DNA of 6,317 bases. Origin: Bacillota bacterium (GTDB lineage: Bacteria; Bacillota_H; UBA994; UBA5500). The stretch covers positions 1-6,317 of the forward strand of contig JAAYGE010000092.1 in NCBI GenBank assembly GCA_012727835.1, written 5' to 3'. The notes below the pieces were generated by a model. It had not been told where the DNA came from and ran no database searches. It was given only the letters and a program-made list of their open reading frames with translations. How positions within the stretch are numbered: position 1 is the stretch's first letter; each line of letters opens with the position of its first letter. Position numbers and translations under genes: made by a program. Below, piece by piece: positions 1 through 6,306 of this stretch.

Positions 1-172
1 TCCATAGGGTTGTCAGCAAAAAGGCAATCAAAACCACATACCAGCTGGCGGTGCTGACAAAAGGAATCAGAACGGCCGCTAAAGGGAAATAGACGGTGCC
101 GATGGTGCTAGCAAAGATGACCAGTGCGGCCTGCAGGCTATGAACTAGGGTCTTTTGTTTCACGGGATCCAT
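1..172 (-). CDS. GerAB-type spore germination permease, N-terminal fragment
   Basis: This is the start of a gene that leaves the window at its left edge; 57 codons are visible. The translation begins MDPVKQKTLVHSLQ and continues into two hydrophobic stretches, roughly residues 15-37 and 41-57. It includes the segment STIGTVYFPL, which resembles the first helix of the spore permease family (APC superfamily), the B subunits of Ger receptors. The family call leans on context: the gene follows a clear GerA A subunit on the same strand, the usual A-B-C order. It overlaps that gene by 35 bases in another frame, which suggests translational coupling. The ATG at 172 has only GGGAAAGG directly against it. 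A GTG at 163 (codon 4) has AAAGGATGG at a better distance and may be the true start. An in-frame TAA not far upstream rules out a much earlier start. The protein would sit in the spore inner membrane and help detect germinants; the ligand cannot be told. Confidence 0.72.
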   Translation of the reverse strand, partial: MDPVKQKTLVHSLQAALVIFASTIGTVYFPLAAVLIPFVSTASWYVVLIAFLLTTLW

Positions 173-1715
173 CCTTTCCCGGATAAGGCGTTACCCCCTC
201 AGTCAGGCGCTTTTCGTTCTCGGCGGCTAGGAAATGGGGTCGTCTTTTCAGCATGGTGTTGGGTAGTTTAAGGAATATATCGATCCACCCCCGAATGTTG
301 AAGGGGGCCACCGGAAACACGGCGGGATAGCCGAAGGAACGCATACTGACCGCCTTTATGGTGATGAAAATAAAAGCCCAAATTGTGCCGAACAGCCCCA
401 GTAGGCTGGAGAGACCTAGCACGAAATATTTGAGTACACGAATAGCGCTGACTGAACTGGGCGATGGCAGCGTATAGACAGCTAAGCCGGATAAGGCCAC
501 CACAATGGTCATGGTGGGACTAATCAGGCTGGCTTGCACCGCCGATTGCCCCAATATGATAGCTCCCACGATACCGACGGCCTGACCAACGGCCGAAGGC
601 AGTCGCGTACTCGCCTCGATGACGATATCGAAGGCTATCAGCAACAAAAATGCTTCGATAATGGTTGGAAAGGGGACATCCTCCCGGCCGGCCACAATGG
701 AGTTAAATAGGGTAGGGGGGATAATGCCGTGATGAAAAGAAGCCAGTGTTATCCATACCCCCGGTAAGAAAATACTAAAACCGGCACTGAGCAATCGTAG
801 CCAGCGCAAGAAGGTGGCCACCAGTGGTTTTTCATAGTAGTCCTCGGCCGACTGCATAGTCTCGGGCAAAAAGAAGGGGGCAATCAGGCAAGTAGGGTCG
901 CCCTCGGCCATGATGGCTATTCGCCCTTCGCTTAGGGCCCCCAACACCCGGTCGGGGCGTTCGGTTGGTTTAAGTTGGGGCAAAAGGGTAAATGGCTGGT
1001 CCTCTAAGAACTCAATTAAATAGGAAACGCCGGGGATGATATCGATATCAATCCGCTTCAGGCGTTCTTCCGCTTCTTTTACCAGTTTTTCTTGGGCTAC
1101 TCCCTCGATATAAACGATAGCCACATCCGACTTGGAGATACGCCCCAATTGCACAGTTCTTATTTTCAGCCGGGGACTGCTTAGGTAGCGTCGTAGCAAA
1201 CCTAAGTTCTTATTTAAATCCTCCCCAAAGCTGTGGTGGGGGCCGATAAGCACATCCTCCGATTGGGAGCGCTCAATGCCCCGATCGTGAAATTGGGGAA
1301 GGGTTACTGTTATGGCCCTATCCAACCCCTCCATAAGGATAACGGCTGCTCCTTTGGCCAGAACCGTAGCTAAGGTAGTTAGCGATTTCTCCATTTCCCC
1401 GGTAGGGGATTTAATTATGCGCTGCAAAAGGGTTTCGGCCGTTAAAGGTGCCGCATGTTTTTGGATAGGATGAATGACATTTTGATTCAAGATTTGCTGA
1501 TTGATCAATCCCGCATTGAAAAAGAGGGCCACCCGTTTGCCGTCCTGGGTGCGAATTATGCTGGTGCGCAAGTCACTGCTATTGGTCAATAGATCGCTCA
1601 GCGCTTGAAAGTCATGTTCAAAGTGGCCGGTTATAACATCGGTTTCGGGCCGCTGTTGCAATTCGCGAATTGGTCGGGGTCTTTTTATGGCCCTTTTCTT
1701 GCGCCCATGATGCAT
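138..1715 (-). CDS. GerA-family spore germination receptor subunit A (GerAA/SpoVAF type)
   Basis: This is a 525-residue membrane protein of the GerA family, the A subunit of nutrient germinant receptors in the spore inner membrane. Residues 1 to about 295 are a soluble N-terminal region. It holds the family block around 147-178 (IERSQSEDVLIGPHHSFGED, then NKNLGLLRRYL) and a second conserved block at 255-295 (RVLGALSEGRIAIMAEGDPT, ending in SAEDYYEK). The C-terminal half has about five membrane segments near 303-325, 350-368, 377-398, 400-417 and 426-455, with family motifs REDVPFP (344-350), RLPSAVGQAVGIVGA (371-385) and RSFGYP (459-464). A basic, charged tail follows. The start was set at 1715 (MHHGRKKRA) because AAGGAGG lies at the right distance before it. 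The reading frame stays open upstream to an ATG at 1841, but that extension lacks family character and runs across the divergent promoter region. The final bases overlap the downstream permease gene. Family experience says it acts with B and C subunits. SpoVAF-like function is an alternative, though the following permease favours a Ger receptor. Confidence 0.93.
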   Translation of the reverse strand: MHHGRKKRAIKRPRPIRELQQRPETDVITGHFEHDFQALSDLLTNSSDLRTSIIRTQDGKRVALFFNAGLINQQILNQNVIHPIQKHAAPLTAETLLQRIIKSPTGEMEKSLTTLATVLAKGAAVILMEGLDRAITVTLPQFHDRGIERSQSEDVLIGPHHSFGEDLNKNLGLLRRYLSSPRLKIRTVQLGRISKSDVAIVYIEGVAQEKLVKEAEERLKRIDIDIIPGVSYLIEFLEDQPFTLLPQLKPTERPDRVLGALSEGRIAIMAEGDPTCLIAPFFLPETMQSAEDYYEKPLVATFLRWLRLLSAGFSIFLPGVWITLASFHHGIIPPTLFNSIVAGREDVPFPTIIEAFLLLIAFDIVIEASTRLPSAVGQAVGIVGAIILGQSAVQASLISPTMTIVVALSGLAVYTLPSPSSVSAIRVLKYFVLGLSSLLGLFGTIWAFIFITIKAVSMRSFGYPAVFPVAPFNIRGWIDIFLKLPNTMLKRRPHFLAAENEKRLTEGVTPYPGKDGSRETKDPSS

Positions 1716-1825
1716 AGTTTCACCCTCCTTAGTTCTAGTTTGCCAAGCAAGACCTAGTTTATTAGGGAACTTTTTCTTCTCCCCGGCGTCTGAGAGTATG
1801 AATGCGCGACAGAAAGGAGAAGACC
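1716..1825. promoter_or_regulatory. Divergent intergenic region between gerA and the lipoprotein gene
   Basis: These 110 bases separate two oppositely transcribed units, so promoters for both should lie here or slightly inside the flanking genes. I could not find a convincing sigma-A promoter pair on either strand. I also found no good sigma-F/sigma-G pair for the germination operon. A minus-strand CATACTC and a CCTAATA each resemble the sigma-G -10 element (CATWMTA) at six of seven positions, but neither has a matching -35. A small inverted repeat, TTGC-CAA-GCAA, is at 1740-1750. The word CTAGTTT occurs twice, at 1735-1741 and 1754-1760, 19 bases apart. Either could be an operator or chance. 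Confidence 0.4.
1724..1730 (-). promoter_or_regulatory. Ribosome binding site deciding the gerA start
   Basis: On the minus strand this reads AAGGAGG, followed by GTGAAACT and the ATG at 1715. It is a near-perfect Shine-Dalgarno sequence with 8 bases of spacing. It is the reason for preferring the 525-residue product over the 567-residue open frame. Confidence 0.85.
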
Positions 1826-2356
1826 ATGAAGAAGTTTGCACTTCTAGTTGTAGTCGTAGCTTTAGCGCTGGGATTGACCGCTTGCGCTGAACCTGTAGAT
1901 GTGCCGCTGGCCGACGTTATTGAGCAGGTTAAAGAGGCTATCAGGGCTGATTTGCTGGACAGCGGCGCTTTCACCGAGGAGGACTTGGAGGAGGGGCTGC
2001 CCGGCCTAATGGAGGGGGACCTGCTGGAGGACGACCTGACGCTGTTTGTCAGCGATCCGGAGATCTTTGCTAAAGAGCTCATGGAGGAGGGGTACATCCT
2101 CGCTCCCATGTTCAATGTCATGTCCGATGAGGTAATCGTGATCAAGGCTAAGGACAAAAATGCGGTGGCTGATTTGCAGGCAGCTTTGGAACAGGAGAAG
2201 GAAAATCGGCTGAAGCAGTGGGAAGATTACCTGCCTAACCAGCGGGCGAAGGTGGAAAACACCATTATAAAGGCCGAGGGATTATATCTGCTCTATGCCA
2301 CTTGGGAAGATGCGGAGGTCATTGAAGCCGCCTTCGATCAAGCACTGGGCAAATAA
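1826..2356 (+). CDS. DUF4358-like secreted lipoprotein
   Basis: This is a 176-residue predicted lipoprotein. Residues 1-20 form a lipoprotein signal peptide: two lysines, a hydrophobic core (FALLVVVVALALGL) and the lipobox L17-T18-A19-C20, so Cys20 would be lipidated and the mature protein held on the outer face of the membrane. The rest is soluble and acidic. Residues 51-70 contain ten Asp or Glu, and a charged helix-like region at 118-140 leads into EDYLPN (133-138). The overall pattern fits DUF4358 (two small alpha/beta halves, an ENRL...W..Y motif before the last third), a family I recall beside MBOAT and DHHW genes in Clostridia; the biochemical role is unknown. The ATG at 1826 was chosen because AAAGGAG lies 6 bases before it and it opens a clean signal peptide. 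An in-frame ATG at 1802 would add eight charged residues and has no such site. The gene is divergent from gerA and followed by a strong terminator hairpin. The lipoprotein call is secure; the family name is from memory of its pattern. Confidence 0.82.
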   Translation: MKKFALLVVVVALALGLTACAEPVDVPLADVIEQVKEAIRADLLDSGAFTEEDLEEGLPGLMEGDLLEDDLTLFVSDPEIFAKELMEEGYILAPMFNVMSDEVIVIKAKDKNAVADLQAALEQEKENRLKQWEDYLPNQRAKVENTIIKAEGLYLLYATWEDAEVIEAAFDQALGK

Positions 2357-2379
2357 GTAGGGTGGGTTTGCTAGTTTAT

Positions 2380-2429
2380 AAAGGTGCGACTCCGGCAGCC
2401 GGTTGCTGCTGGAGCCGCACCTTTTCTCT
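2380..2429 (+). terminator. Strong intrinsic terminator hairpin between lipoprotein and MBOAT genes
   Basis: The arm AAAGGTGCG (2380-2388) pairs with CGCACCTTT (2416-2424). After one A/C mismatch, CTCCGGCAGC (2390-2399) pairs with GCTGCTGGAG (2405-2414), with one G-U pair. The loop is CGGTT (2400-2404). That gives 19 pairs, followed by a short T-rich run (TTTTCTCT, part of it in the stem). The A-run on the left arm makes it partly bidirectional in form, but the T-run is only on the plus side. It begins 23 bases after the lipoprotein stop codon and ends 23 bases before the MBOAT start. Confidence 0.85.
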
Positions 2430-2452
2430 GCGGTGGCTAGGGGGTTCAGACT

Positions 2453-3865
2453 ATGGTATTTAGTTCTTTGACCTTTCTCTTTGGCTTCTTACCCTTTGTA
2501 CTACTTGTATATTATCTGGCACCCCGGCGTTGGAGAAACGGTATACTTTTTCTAGTCAGCCTGGTGTTTTATGGCTGGGGTGAGCCGGTCTATATCCTCT
2601 TGATGCTGTTTTCCACTATTGTCGATTACACATGTGCCCTAGGGGTAGAACGCTATCGGGGCGACCAGCGGCGGAGCCTCTATTTCCTTCTGGCTTCGGT
2701 GATCATTAACCTGAGCCTGTTGGGCTTTTTCAAGTATGCGGATTTTGTGCTGCGCAGCCTTAATAGCTGGCTGGGGCTCAACCTGCCCCTGCTTAATCTG
2801 CCGCTGCCCATTGGCATTTCGTTCTACACCTTCCAGACCATGTCATATACCATCGATGTTTACCGAGGCCATGCTCCAGTGCAGAGGAACATTGTTTCCC
2901 TCGGAGCCTATGTCACCCTTTTCCCCCAGTTAATTGCTGGGCCCATTGTGCGTTATAGCACCGTGGCCGCACAGATAAACAAGCGAGAGGAAACGGTGGA
3001 TATGTTTGGCCAGGGAGTGCAGCGGTTTGTCATCGGGCTAGGGAAAAAGGTATTATTGGCTAACAATATCGGTCTGCTCTTTGATCAGGTGAAACTGCTC
3101 AACCCTGCAGAACTAAGCTCCTTGACTGCCTGGTTAGGGGTCGTGGCCTTTGCCCTGCAGGTGTATTTCGATTTTAGTGGTTATAGTGATATGGCCATTG
3201 GCCTGGGTAAGATGTTGGGTTTTACCTTTCTGGAGAACTTCAACTATCCGTTTATGGCCCAAAGCATTACCGAGTTTTGGCGGCGCTGGCATATTTCCCT
3301 GGGCACTTGGTTTCGTGATTATGTCTATATTCCCTTGGGCGGTAGCCGCCAGGGCGCAGCCCGGACCTATCGTAATCTGGCCCTAGTGTGGCTGTTAACG
3401 GGCCTGTGGCACGGTGCCAGTTGGAACTTTGTTTTTTGGGGGGCCTATTTTGCCTGCTTCTTGATGCTGGAAAAGGCCCTGCTGCTGAATTGGCTTGAGC
3501 GTCTACCACGATTCATCCGTCACGCCTATGCCCTGGCGGTAACGGCCTTTTCTTGGGTGCTCTTCGCCTTTGAAGATTGGCCTACCATAAAGCAGTTTTG
3601 GCGGGCCATGCTAGGCATCGGGGAGCGGGGGTTAGCTAGTCCTTTTGACCACTATCTGTTGGCCAATTATGGGCCTCTGTTATTGATCCTGGTTATTGCA
3701 GCCACCCCCGTACCCCGTCAAGTAGTGCAAAAATTCCTAGCCACTAGTCAGCGACCCCGGTGGGTGGAGCTTTTATACCCGGCCTATGCCCTTTTGGTTC
3801 TAGTATTGTCCACCGCCTATCTGGTGGATGCCAGCTATAATCCGTTCCTGTATTTCCGCTTCTAG
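2453..3865 (+). CDS. AlgI-type MBOAT family membrane O-acyltransferase
   Basis: This is a 470-residue polytopic membrane protein, the usual length for bacterial AlgI-like MBOAT enzymes. It opens with MVFSSLTFLFGFLP, typical of the family. Other hallmarks follow in order: PLPIGISFYTFQTMSY (117-132), LFPQLIAGPIVRY (156-168), VYFDFSGYSDMAIG (237-250), the block ITEFWRRWHISLGTWFRDYV (272-291) with His280, and LLTGLWHGASWNFVFWG (314-330) with the invariant putative catalytic His320. It ends NPFLYFRF, a common AlgI-like C-terminus. Around ten membrane segments are likely. In characterised relatives such enzymes take acyl groups from a cytoplasmic donor and pass them across the membrane for O-acylation of an extracellular polymer. 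Here the acyl group and polymer are unknown; acetyl and a surface polysaccharide are my inference. The start has AGGGGG at 2439-2444, 8 bases upstream. The following DHHW gene is 9 bases away, a usual partnership. DltB is less likely, since no dltA/dltC/dltD neighbours are seen and the sequence pattern is AlgI-like. Confidence 0.95.
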   Translation: MVFSSLTFLFGFLPFVLLVYYLAPRRWRNGILFLVSLVFYGWGEPVYILLMLFSTIVDYTCALGVERYRGDQRRSLYFLLASVIINLSLLGFFKYADFVLRSLNSWLGLNLPLLNLPLPIGISFYTFQTMSYTIDVYRGHAPVQRNIVSLGAYVTLFPQLIAGPIVRYSTVAAQINKREETVDMFGQGVQRFVIGLGKKVLLANNIGLLFDQVKLLNPAELSSLTAWLGVVAFALQVYFDFSGYSDMAIGLGKMLGFTFLENFNYPFMAQSITEFWRRWHISLGTWFRDYVYIPLGGSRQGAARTYRNLALVWLLTGLWHGASWNFVFWGAYFACFLMLEKALLLNWLERLPRFIRHAYALAVTAFSWVLFAFEDWPTIKQFWRAMLGIGERGLASPFDHYLLANYGPLLLILVIAATPVPRQVVQKFLATSQRPRWVELLYPAYALLVLVLSTAYLVDASYNPFLYFRF

Positions 3866-3874
3866 GGGGCAAAA

Positions 3875-4996
3875 ATGAAAGTCAATCGAAATCTGACAGT
3901 TGTCTTTTTGCTATTCATAGTGGGCTTATCGCTTATTAGTCTTTTTTCACCACCCCGCTTGTTTTCTCCCCGGGAAAACCGTTATCTAGCCCAGCGGCCC
4001 CGACTCACGCTCAACAATATACTGACGGGTAAATTCATGGCCGCCTACGAGCAATTTGTTACCGATCAATTTCCCGGGCGCGATAGCTGGGTGTTATTGA
4101 AAATGGATGTGGAGTGGCTGCTCAACAAGCAGGAAAGCAGTGGCATCTATTTTGCTCAAGATGGGTACCTACTGGAGCGTTATGAGCTGGATGAACGGTG
4201 GCTCCGGCAGAATGCCGATTATATCAGTGGCTTTGCCCAGCGCACCGGATTGCCGACCACCCTATTGTTGGCGCCCACCGCCATCGCCATCTATCCCGAG
4301 AAGTTACCTCCGGGGGCTCCCACCGACGAGCAGCAGCTGGCCTGGCAGTTGGTGCGGGAACGATTGGGCTCGGGAGTGGAATTGATTGACGTCTGGGATT
4401 CTTTACATGGCCATAAGCAGGAGCCCATCTATTTTCGCACCGATCACCACTGGACCATGCGGGGAGCCTACTATGCCTATCAGGCCCTGTTACTACAACA
4501 AGGTAAGCAGCCGCTGCCGCTGAGCAGCCTCAAATCTACCATAGTCAGTAGCAACTTCTATGGCACCCATTATGCCAAGGCCAGCTGGCGGAGGCTGCAG
4601 CCCGATGAAATCGAAGTCTTGCATCCCTGGCCAGCGCCGGCGGTAAGCGTATACTACCCGGCAGAAGACCTCCGTCGAGACAGCCTCTTCGTTAGTGCCT
4701 ATTTAGACCAGGTTGATCAATACGCCTATTTTCTAGGGGGAAACCATGGGATTATGCAGATCAAGACGGCGGCCAATAATGGGCGCAGCCTCTTGGTAGT
4801 TAAGGATTCCTATGCCCATTGTTTCTTACCCTTCCTAACGGCCCATTACGAGCATATCCATGTGCTGGACCTGCGCTATTTCTCCCTCAGCGTCAGTCAG
4901 TATGCCCAGGAGCATGGTTGTGATGAAGCCCTATTTCTTTTTAGTATCAGTCAATTTAGCCAACCGGCCAGTCTACACAAATTAAGTCAAGATTGA
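3875..4996 (+). CDS. DHHW/AlgX-AlgJ-like membrane-anchored acetyltransferase partner
   Basis: This is a 373-residue protein with one N-terminal membrane anchor (about residues 8-24) and a large extracellular domain. Motifs match the DHHW family, related to the SGNH-like domains of AlgX and AlgJ. These are SPRENRYL (31-38), GKFMAAYEQF with DQFPGRD (52-70), LLAPTAIAIYPEKLP (131-145), YFRTDHHWT (186-194) with the naming Asp190-His191-His192-Trp193, and LLVVKDSYAH (306-315) with Ser312. By analogy with AlgX/AlgJ, Ser312 with Asp190 and a His of the DHH motif would be the catalytic set for transferring or removing acyl groups on a glycan. This is inferred from the family, not shown here. The start has AGGGGG (3864-3869), which overlaps the MBOAT stop codon, so translation of the two genes is probably coupled. 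The protein most likely takes the acyl group delivered by the MBOAT enzyme and acts outside the membrane. The target polymer is unknown. Confidence 0.9.
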   Translation: MKVNRNLTVVFLLFIVGLSLISLFSPPRLFSPRENRYLAQRPRLTLNNILTGKFMAAYEQFVTDQFPGRDSWVLLKMDVEWLLNKQESSGIYFAQDGYLLERYELDERWLRQNADYISGFAQRTGLPTTLLLAPTAIAIYPEKLPPGAPTDEQQLAWQLVRERLGSGVELIDVWDSLHGHKQEPIYFRTDHHWTMRGAYYAYQALLLQQGKQPLPLSSLKSTIVSSNFYGTHYAKASWRRLQPDEIEVLHPWPAPAVSVYYPAEDLRRDSLFVSAYLDQVDQYAYFLGGNHGIMQIKTAANNGRSLLVVKDSYAHCFLPFLTAHYEHIHVLDLRYFSLSVSQYAQEHGCDEALFLFSISQFSQPASLHKLSQD

Positions 4997-5034
4997 GGGG
5001 TGGGGCATAGACTAGAAATAAGACTATTTTGAAC

Positions 5035-5040
5035 GGAGGT
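5035..5040 (+). promoter_or_regulatory. Ribosome binding site of asd
   Basis: GGAGGT lies 7 bases before the ATG at 5048. The 51-base gap between the DHHW stop and this ATG holds a direct repeat AGACTA (5009-5014 and 5021-5026). It contains no hairpin followed by T residues, so read-through from the preceding genes into asd is possible. I see no convincing separate promoter. Confidence 0.8.
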
Positions 5041-5047
5041 CGGTAGA

Positions 5048-6127
5048 ATGCGGAAACAATATCGAGTAGGGGTGATCGGGGCCACCGGTATGGTGGGGCA
5101 ACGCTTTGTAACCCTGCTGGCGGATCACCCCTGGTTTAATATTACTGCCGTTGCGGCCAGTAGTCGCTCCGCCGGTCAGCCCTATGGCCAGGCGGTGGCG
5201 GGCCGCTGGATGATGCCTACCCCCGTACCCCAGTCGGTGGCCCAATTGACTGTGCTAAACGCAACCCAGGTGGATGAGGTGGCACGTCAGGTAGATTTTG
5301 TATTTTGTGCGGTGGAAATGGATGCGGCCGCTACTCGTGAGTTGGAAGATAGCTACGCCCGGGCCGGTATCCCCGTAGTCTCCAATAACTCGGCCCACCG
5401 GGGAACGCCCGATGTGCCCATGCTGATACCGGAGATTAACCCCCAGCATTTAGAGGTTATCCCGGCGCAGCAGCGGCGTTTGGGTAGCCAGCGGGGCTTT
5501 GTAGTTGTCAAGCCCAACTGTTCGTTGCAGAGTTATGTGCCGGCAATCCATGCCCTGATGGAGTTTGAGCCGACGGAGATTTTAGCTTGTACTTACCAAG
5601 CCATTTCCGGTGCCGGTAAAGCCTTTGACACCTGGCCCGAAATGGTGGATAACGTTATCCCCTATATAGCTGGTGAAGAGGCTAAGAGTGAACAAGAACC
5701 CTTAAAGATCTGGGGCCAAGTGGAAGGCGGCGCCATCCGCCCGGCCCAGTCACCCCGCATCGCCACCCAGTGCATTCGCGTGCCGGTTAGCGATGGCCAC
5801 CTGGCTGCCGTGTTTGTCAACTTTGCTAAAAAGCCCAGCCGGGAAGAGATTCTGGCCCGGTGGGCAACCTACCAGGGCGAGCCGCAGCAGCTACGGTTGC
5901 CTAGCGCACCCCAACCCTTTATTCAGTATTTAAGTGCCGCTGATCGTCCCCAGACTAAGCTGGATCGGGATTTCGGTTATGGGATGGGTATAACTGTGGG
6001 CCGCTTGCGTGCGGACACCATCTTTGATTACAAATTCGTTTGTCTCTCCCACAACACCCTGCGCGGTGCCGCCGGTGGCGCCATCCTCAACGCCGAGCTT
6101 TTGGCCGCCAAGGGCTATTTTGACTAG
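5048..6127 (+). CDS. asd: Aspartate-semialdehyde dehydrogenase
   Basis: This is a 359-residue cytoplasmic enzyme that reduces L-4-aspartyl phosphate to L-aspartate 4-semialdehyde with NADPH. The step leads to lysine, diaminopimelate, threonine and methionine. The N-terminal Rossmann domain has the nucleotide motif GATGMVGQRF (11-20) and the substrate-side segments VSNNSAHR (111-118) and PDVPMLIPEINPQHLEVI (121-138). The catalytic cysteine is Cys158 in VVVKPNCSLQSYVP (152-165). The catalytic domain shows YQAISGAGKA (183-192), QCIRVPVSDGH (241-251) with the general-base His251, and LRGAAGGAILNAELL (338-352). The length and the PNCS form of the active site fit the archaeal/fungal-type branch, which also occurs in Bacillota, rather than the short GNC(T/S) bacterial type. 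It is complete. The start is fixed by GGAGGT 7 bases upstream. A small inverted repeat, GACTAG (6122-6127) and CTAGTC (6136-6141), spans the stop codon but has no T-run after it. The gene has no obvious functional link to the acyltransferase genes before it. Confidence 0.95.
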   Translation: MRKQYRVGVIGATGMVGQRFVTLLADHPWFNITAVAASSRSAGQPYGQAVAGRWMMPTPVPQSVAQLTVLNATQVDEVARQVDFVFCAVEMDAAATRELEDSYARAGIPVVSNNSAHRGTPDVPMLIPEINPQHLEVIPAQQRRLGSQRGFVVVKPNCSLQSYVPAIHALMEFEPTEILACTYQAISGAGKAFDTWPEMVDNVIPYIAGEEAKSEQEPLKIWGQVEGGAIRPAQSPRIATQCIRVPVSDGHLAAVFVNFAKKPSREEILARWATYQGEPQQLRLPSAPQPFIQYLSAADRPQTKLDRDFGYGMGITVGRLRADTIFDYKFVCLSHNTLRGAAGGAILNAELLAAKGYFD

Positions 6128-6160
6128 GACGAGCGCTAGTCACTCCAACAGGCTTCCTGC

Positions 6161-6188
6161 TTGTGTTTCTTAGCTATCGTGGTAGAAT
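6161..6188 (+). promoter_or_regulatory. Possible sigma-A promoter downstream of asd
   Basis: TTGTGT (6161-6166) and TAGAAT (6183-6188) are separated by 16 bases. The -10 matches TATAAT at five of six positions; the -35 is weaker. If real, transcription would start near 6195 and meet the terminator about 110 bases later. It competes with the alternative reading of this stretch as part of a longer folded RNA. Confidence 0.35.
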
Positions 6189-6277
6189 ATAAGGGTGTGT
6201 TTGTCATTTTATTTCGATTAGGGCTCCTAAAAAGTCCTTGAAGTTTCGTGTGTGGGGTGCACTTTCCGCTCTGTAAG

Positions 6278-6306
6278 AAGCCTGTTCCCAGTGGGGCAGG
6301 CTTTTT
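6278..6306 (+). terminator. Intrinsic terminator at the right edge
   Basis: AAGCCTG (6278-6284) pairs with CAGGCTT (6297-6303). After a bulged T, TCCC (6286-6289) pairs with GGGG (6293-6296), leaving a three-base loop. Five T residues run from 6302 to 6306, partly in the stem. It would end the asd transcript or a separate short RNA, or serve as a leader terminator before a gene beyond the window. Confidence 0.75.

Larger units (their letters stand above)
6147..6306 (+). ncRNA. Candidate structured RNA or attenuator leader ending in a terminator
   Basis: No credible protein is encoded here. AACAGGCTTC (6147-6156) is perfectly complementary to GAAGCCTGTT (6277-6286). Past a one-base mismatch, TGC (6158-6160) can pair with GTA region bases 6273-6275, including one G-U. 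The 3' strand of this long-range helix is also the left arm of the terminator at 6278-6306, so the two pairings exclude each other, as in riboswitches and attenuators. Inside, GGGCT (6221-6225) pairs with AGTCC (6233-6237), extended by TTCGA (6213-6217) with TTGAA (6238-6242) across a three-base bulge. A wobble-rich helix of 6192-6200 with 6257-6265 can be drawn between these. I do not recognise a known riboswitch, T-box or 6S consensus. The helices were found by eye, and some would arise by chance. Confidence 0.35.

Noticed and set aside
1802..1825. Earlier ATG at 1802 for the lipoprotein
   Set aside because: It would place eight charged residues before the signal peptide, and the AAAGGAG site at 1813-1819 fits only the ATG at 1826.
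1716..1841. N-terminal extension of the GerA protein by 42 residues to an ATG at 1841
   Set aside because: The internal ATG at 1715 has AAGGAGG at ideal spacing, the extension lacks family character, and it would cover the whole divergent promoter region and overlap the lipoprotein gene.
1762..2157. Minus-strand open frame opposite the lipoprotein gene
   Set aside because: Its product is a serine-rich low-complexity sequence, the mirror of the Asp/Glu and leucine codons in the real gene. It has no domain features and overlaps the divergent promoter.
1754..2379. CTAGTTTAT shared by 1754-1762 and 2371-2379, as a common regulatory site
   Set aside because: Nine AT-leaning bases without further symmetry or shared spacing to a start; too short to separate from chance.
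3706..5232. The word ACCCCCGTACCCC occurring both in the MBOAT gene (about 3708) and in asd (about 5219)
   Set aside because: Both copies are inside coding sequence in different codon contexts. Only 13 bases match, with no flanking similarity, so it is best explained by proline/valine-type codon use and chance.
6238..6276. Twelve-codon frame TTG to TAA just before the right-edge terminator, as a leader peptide
   Set aside because: There is no clear ribosome binding site, it uses a TTG start, and it has no enrichment for lysine, threonine or methionine codons that would suit attenuation after asd.
6147..6306. Assignment of the right-edge element to a T-box, lysine riboswitch or 6S RNA
   Set aside because: No T-box AGGGTGGNACCGCG-like sequence and no recognisable lysine-riboswitch core. 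The asymmetry of the internal loop does not match a typical 6S central bubble.
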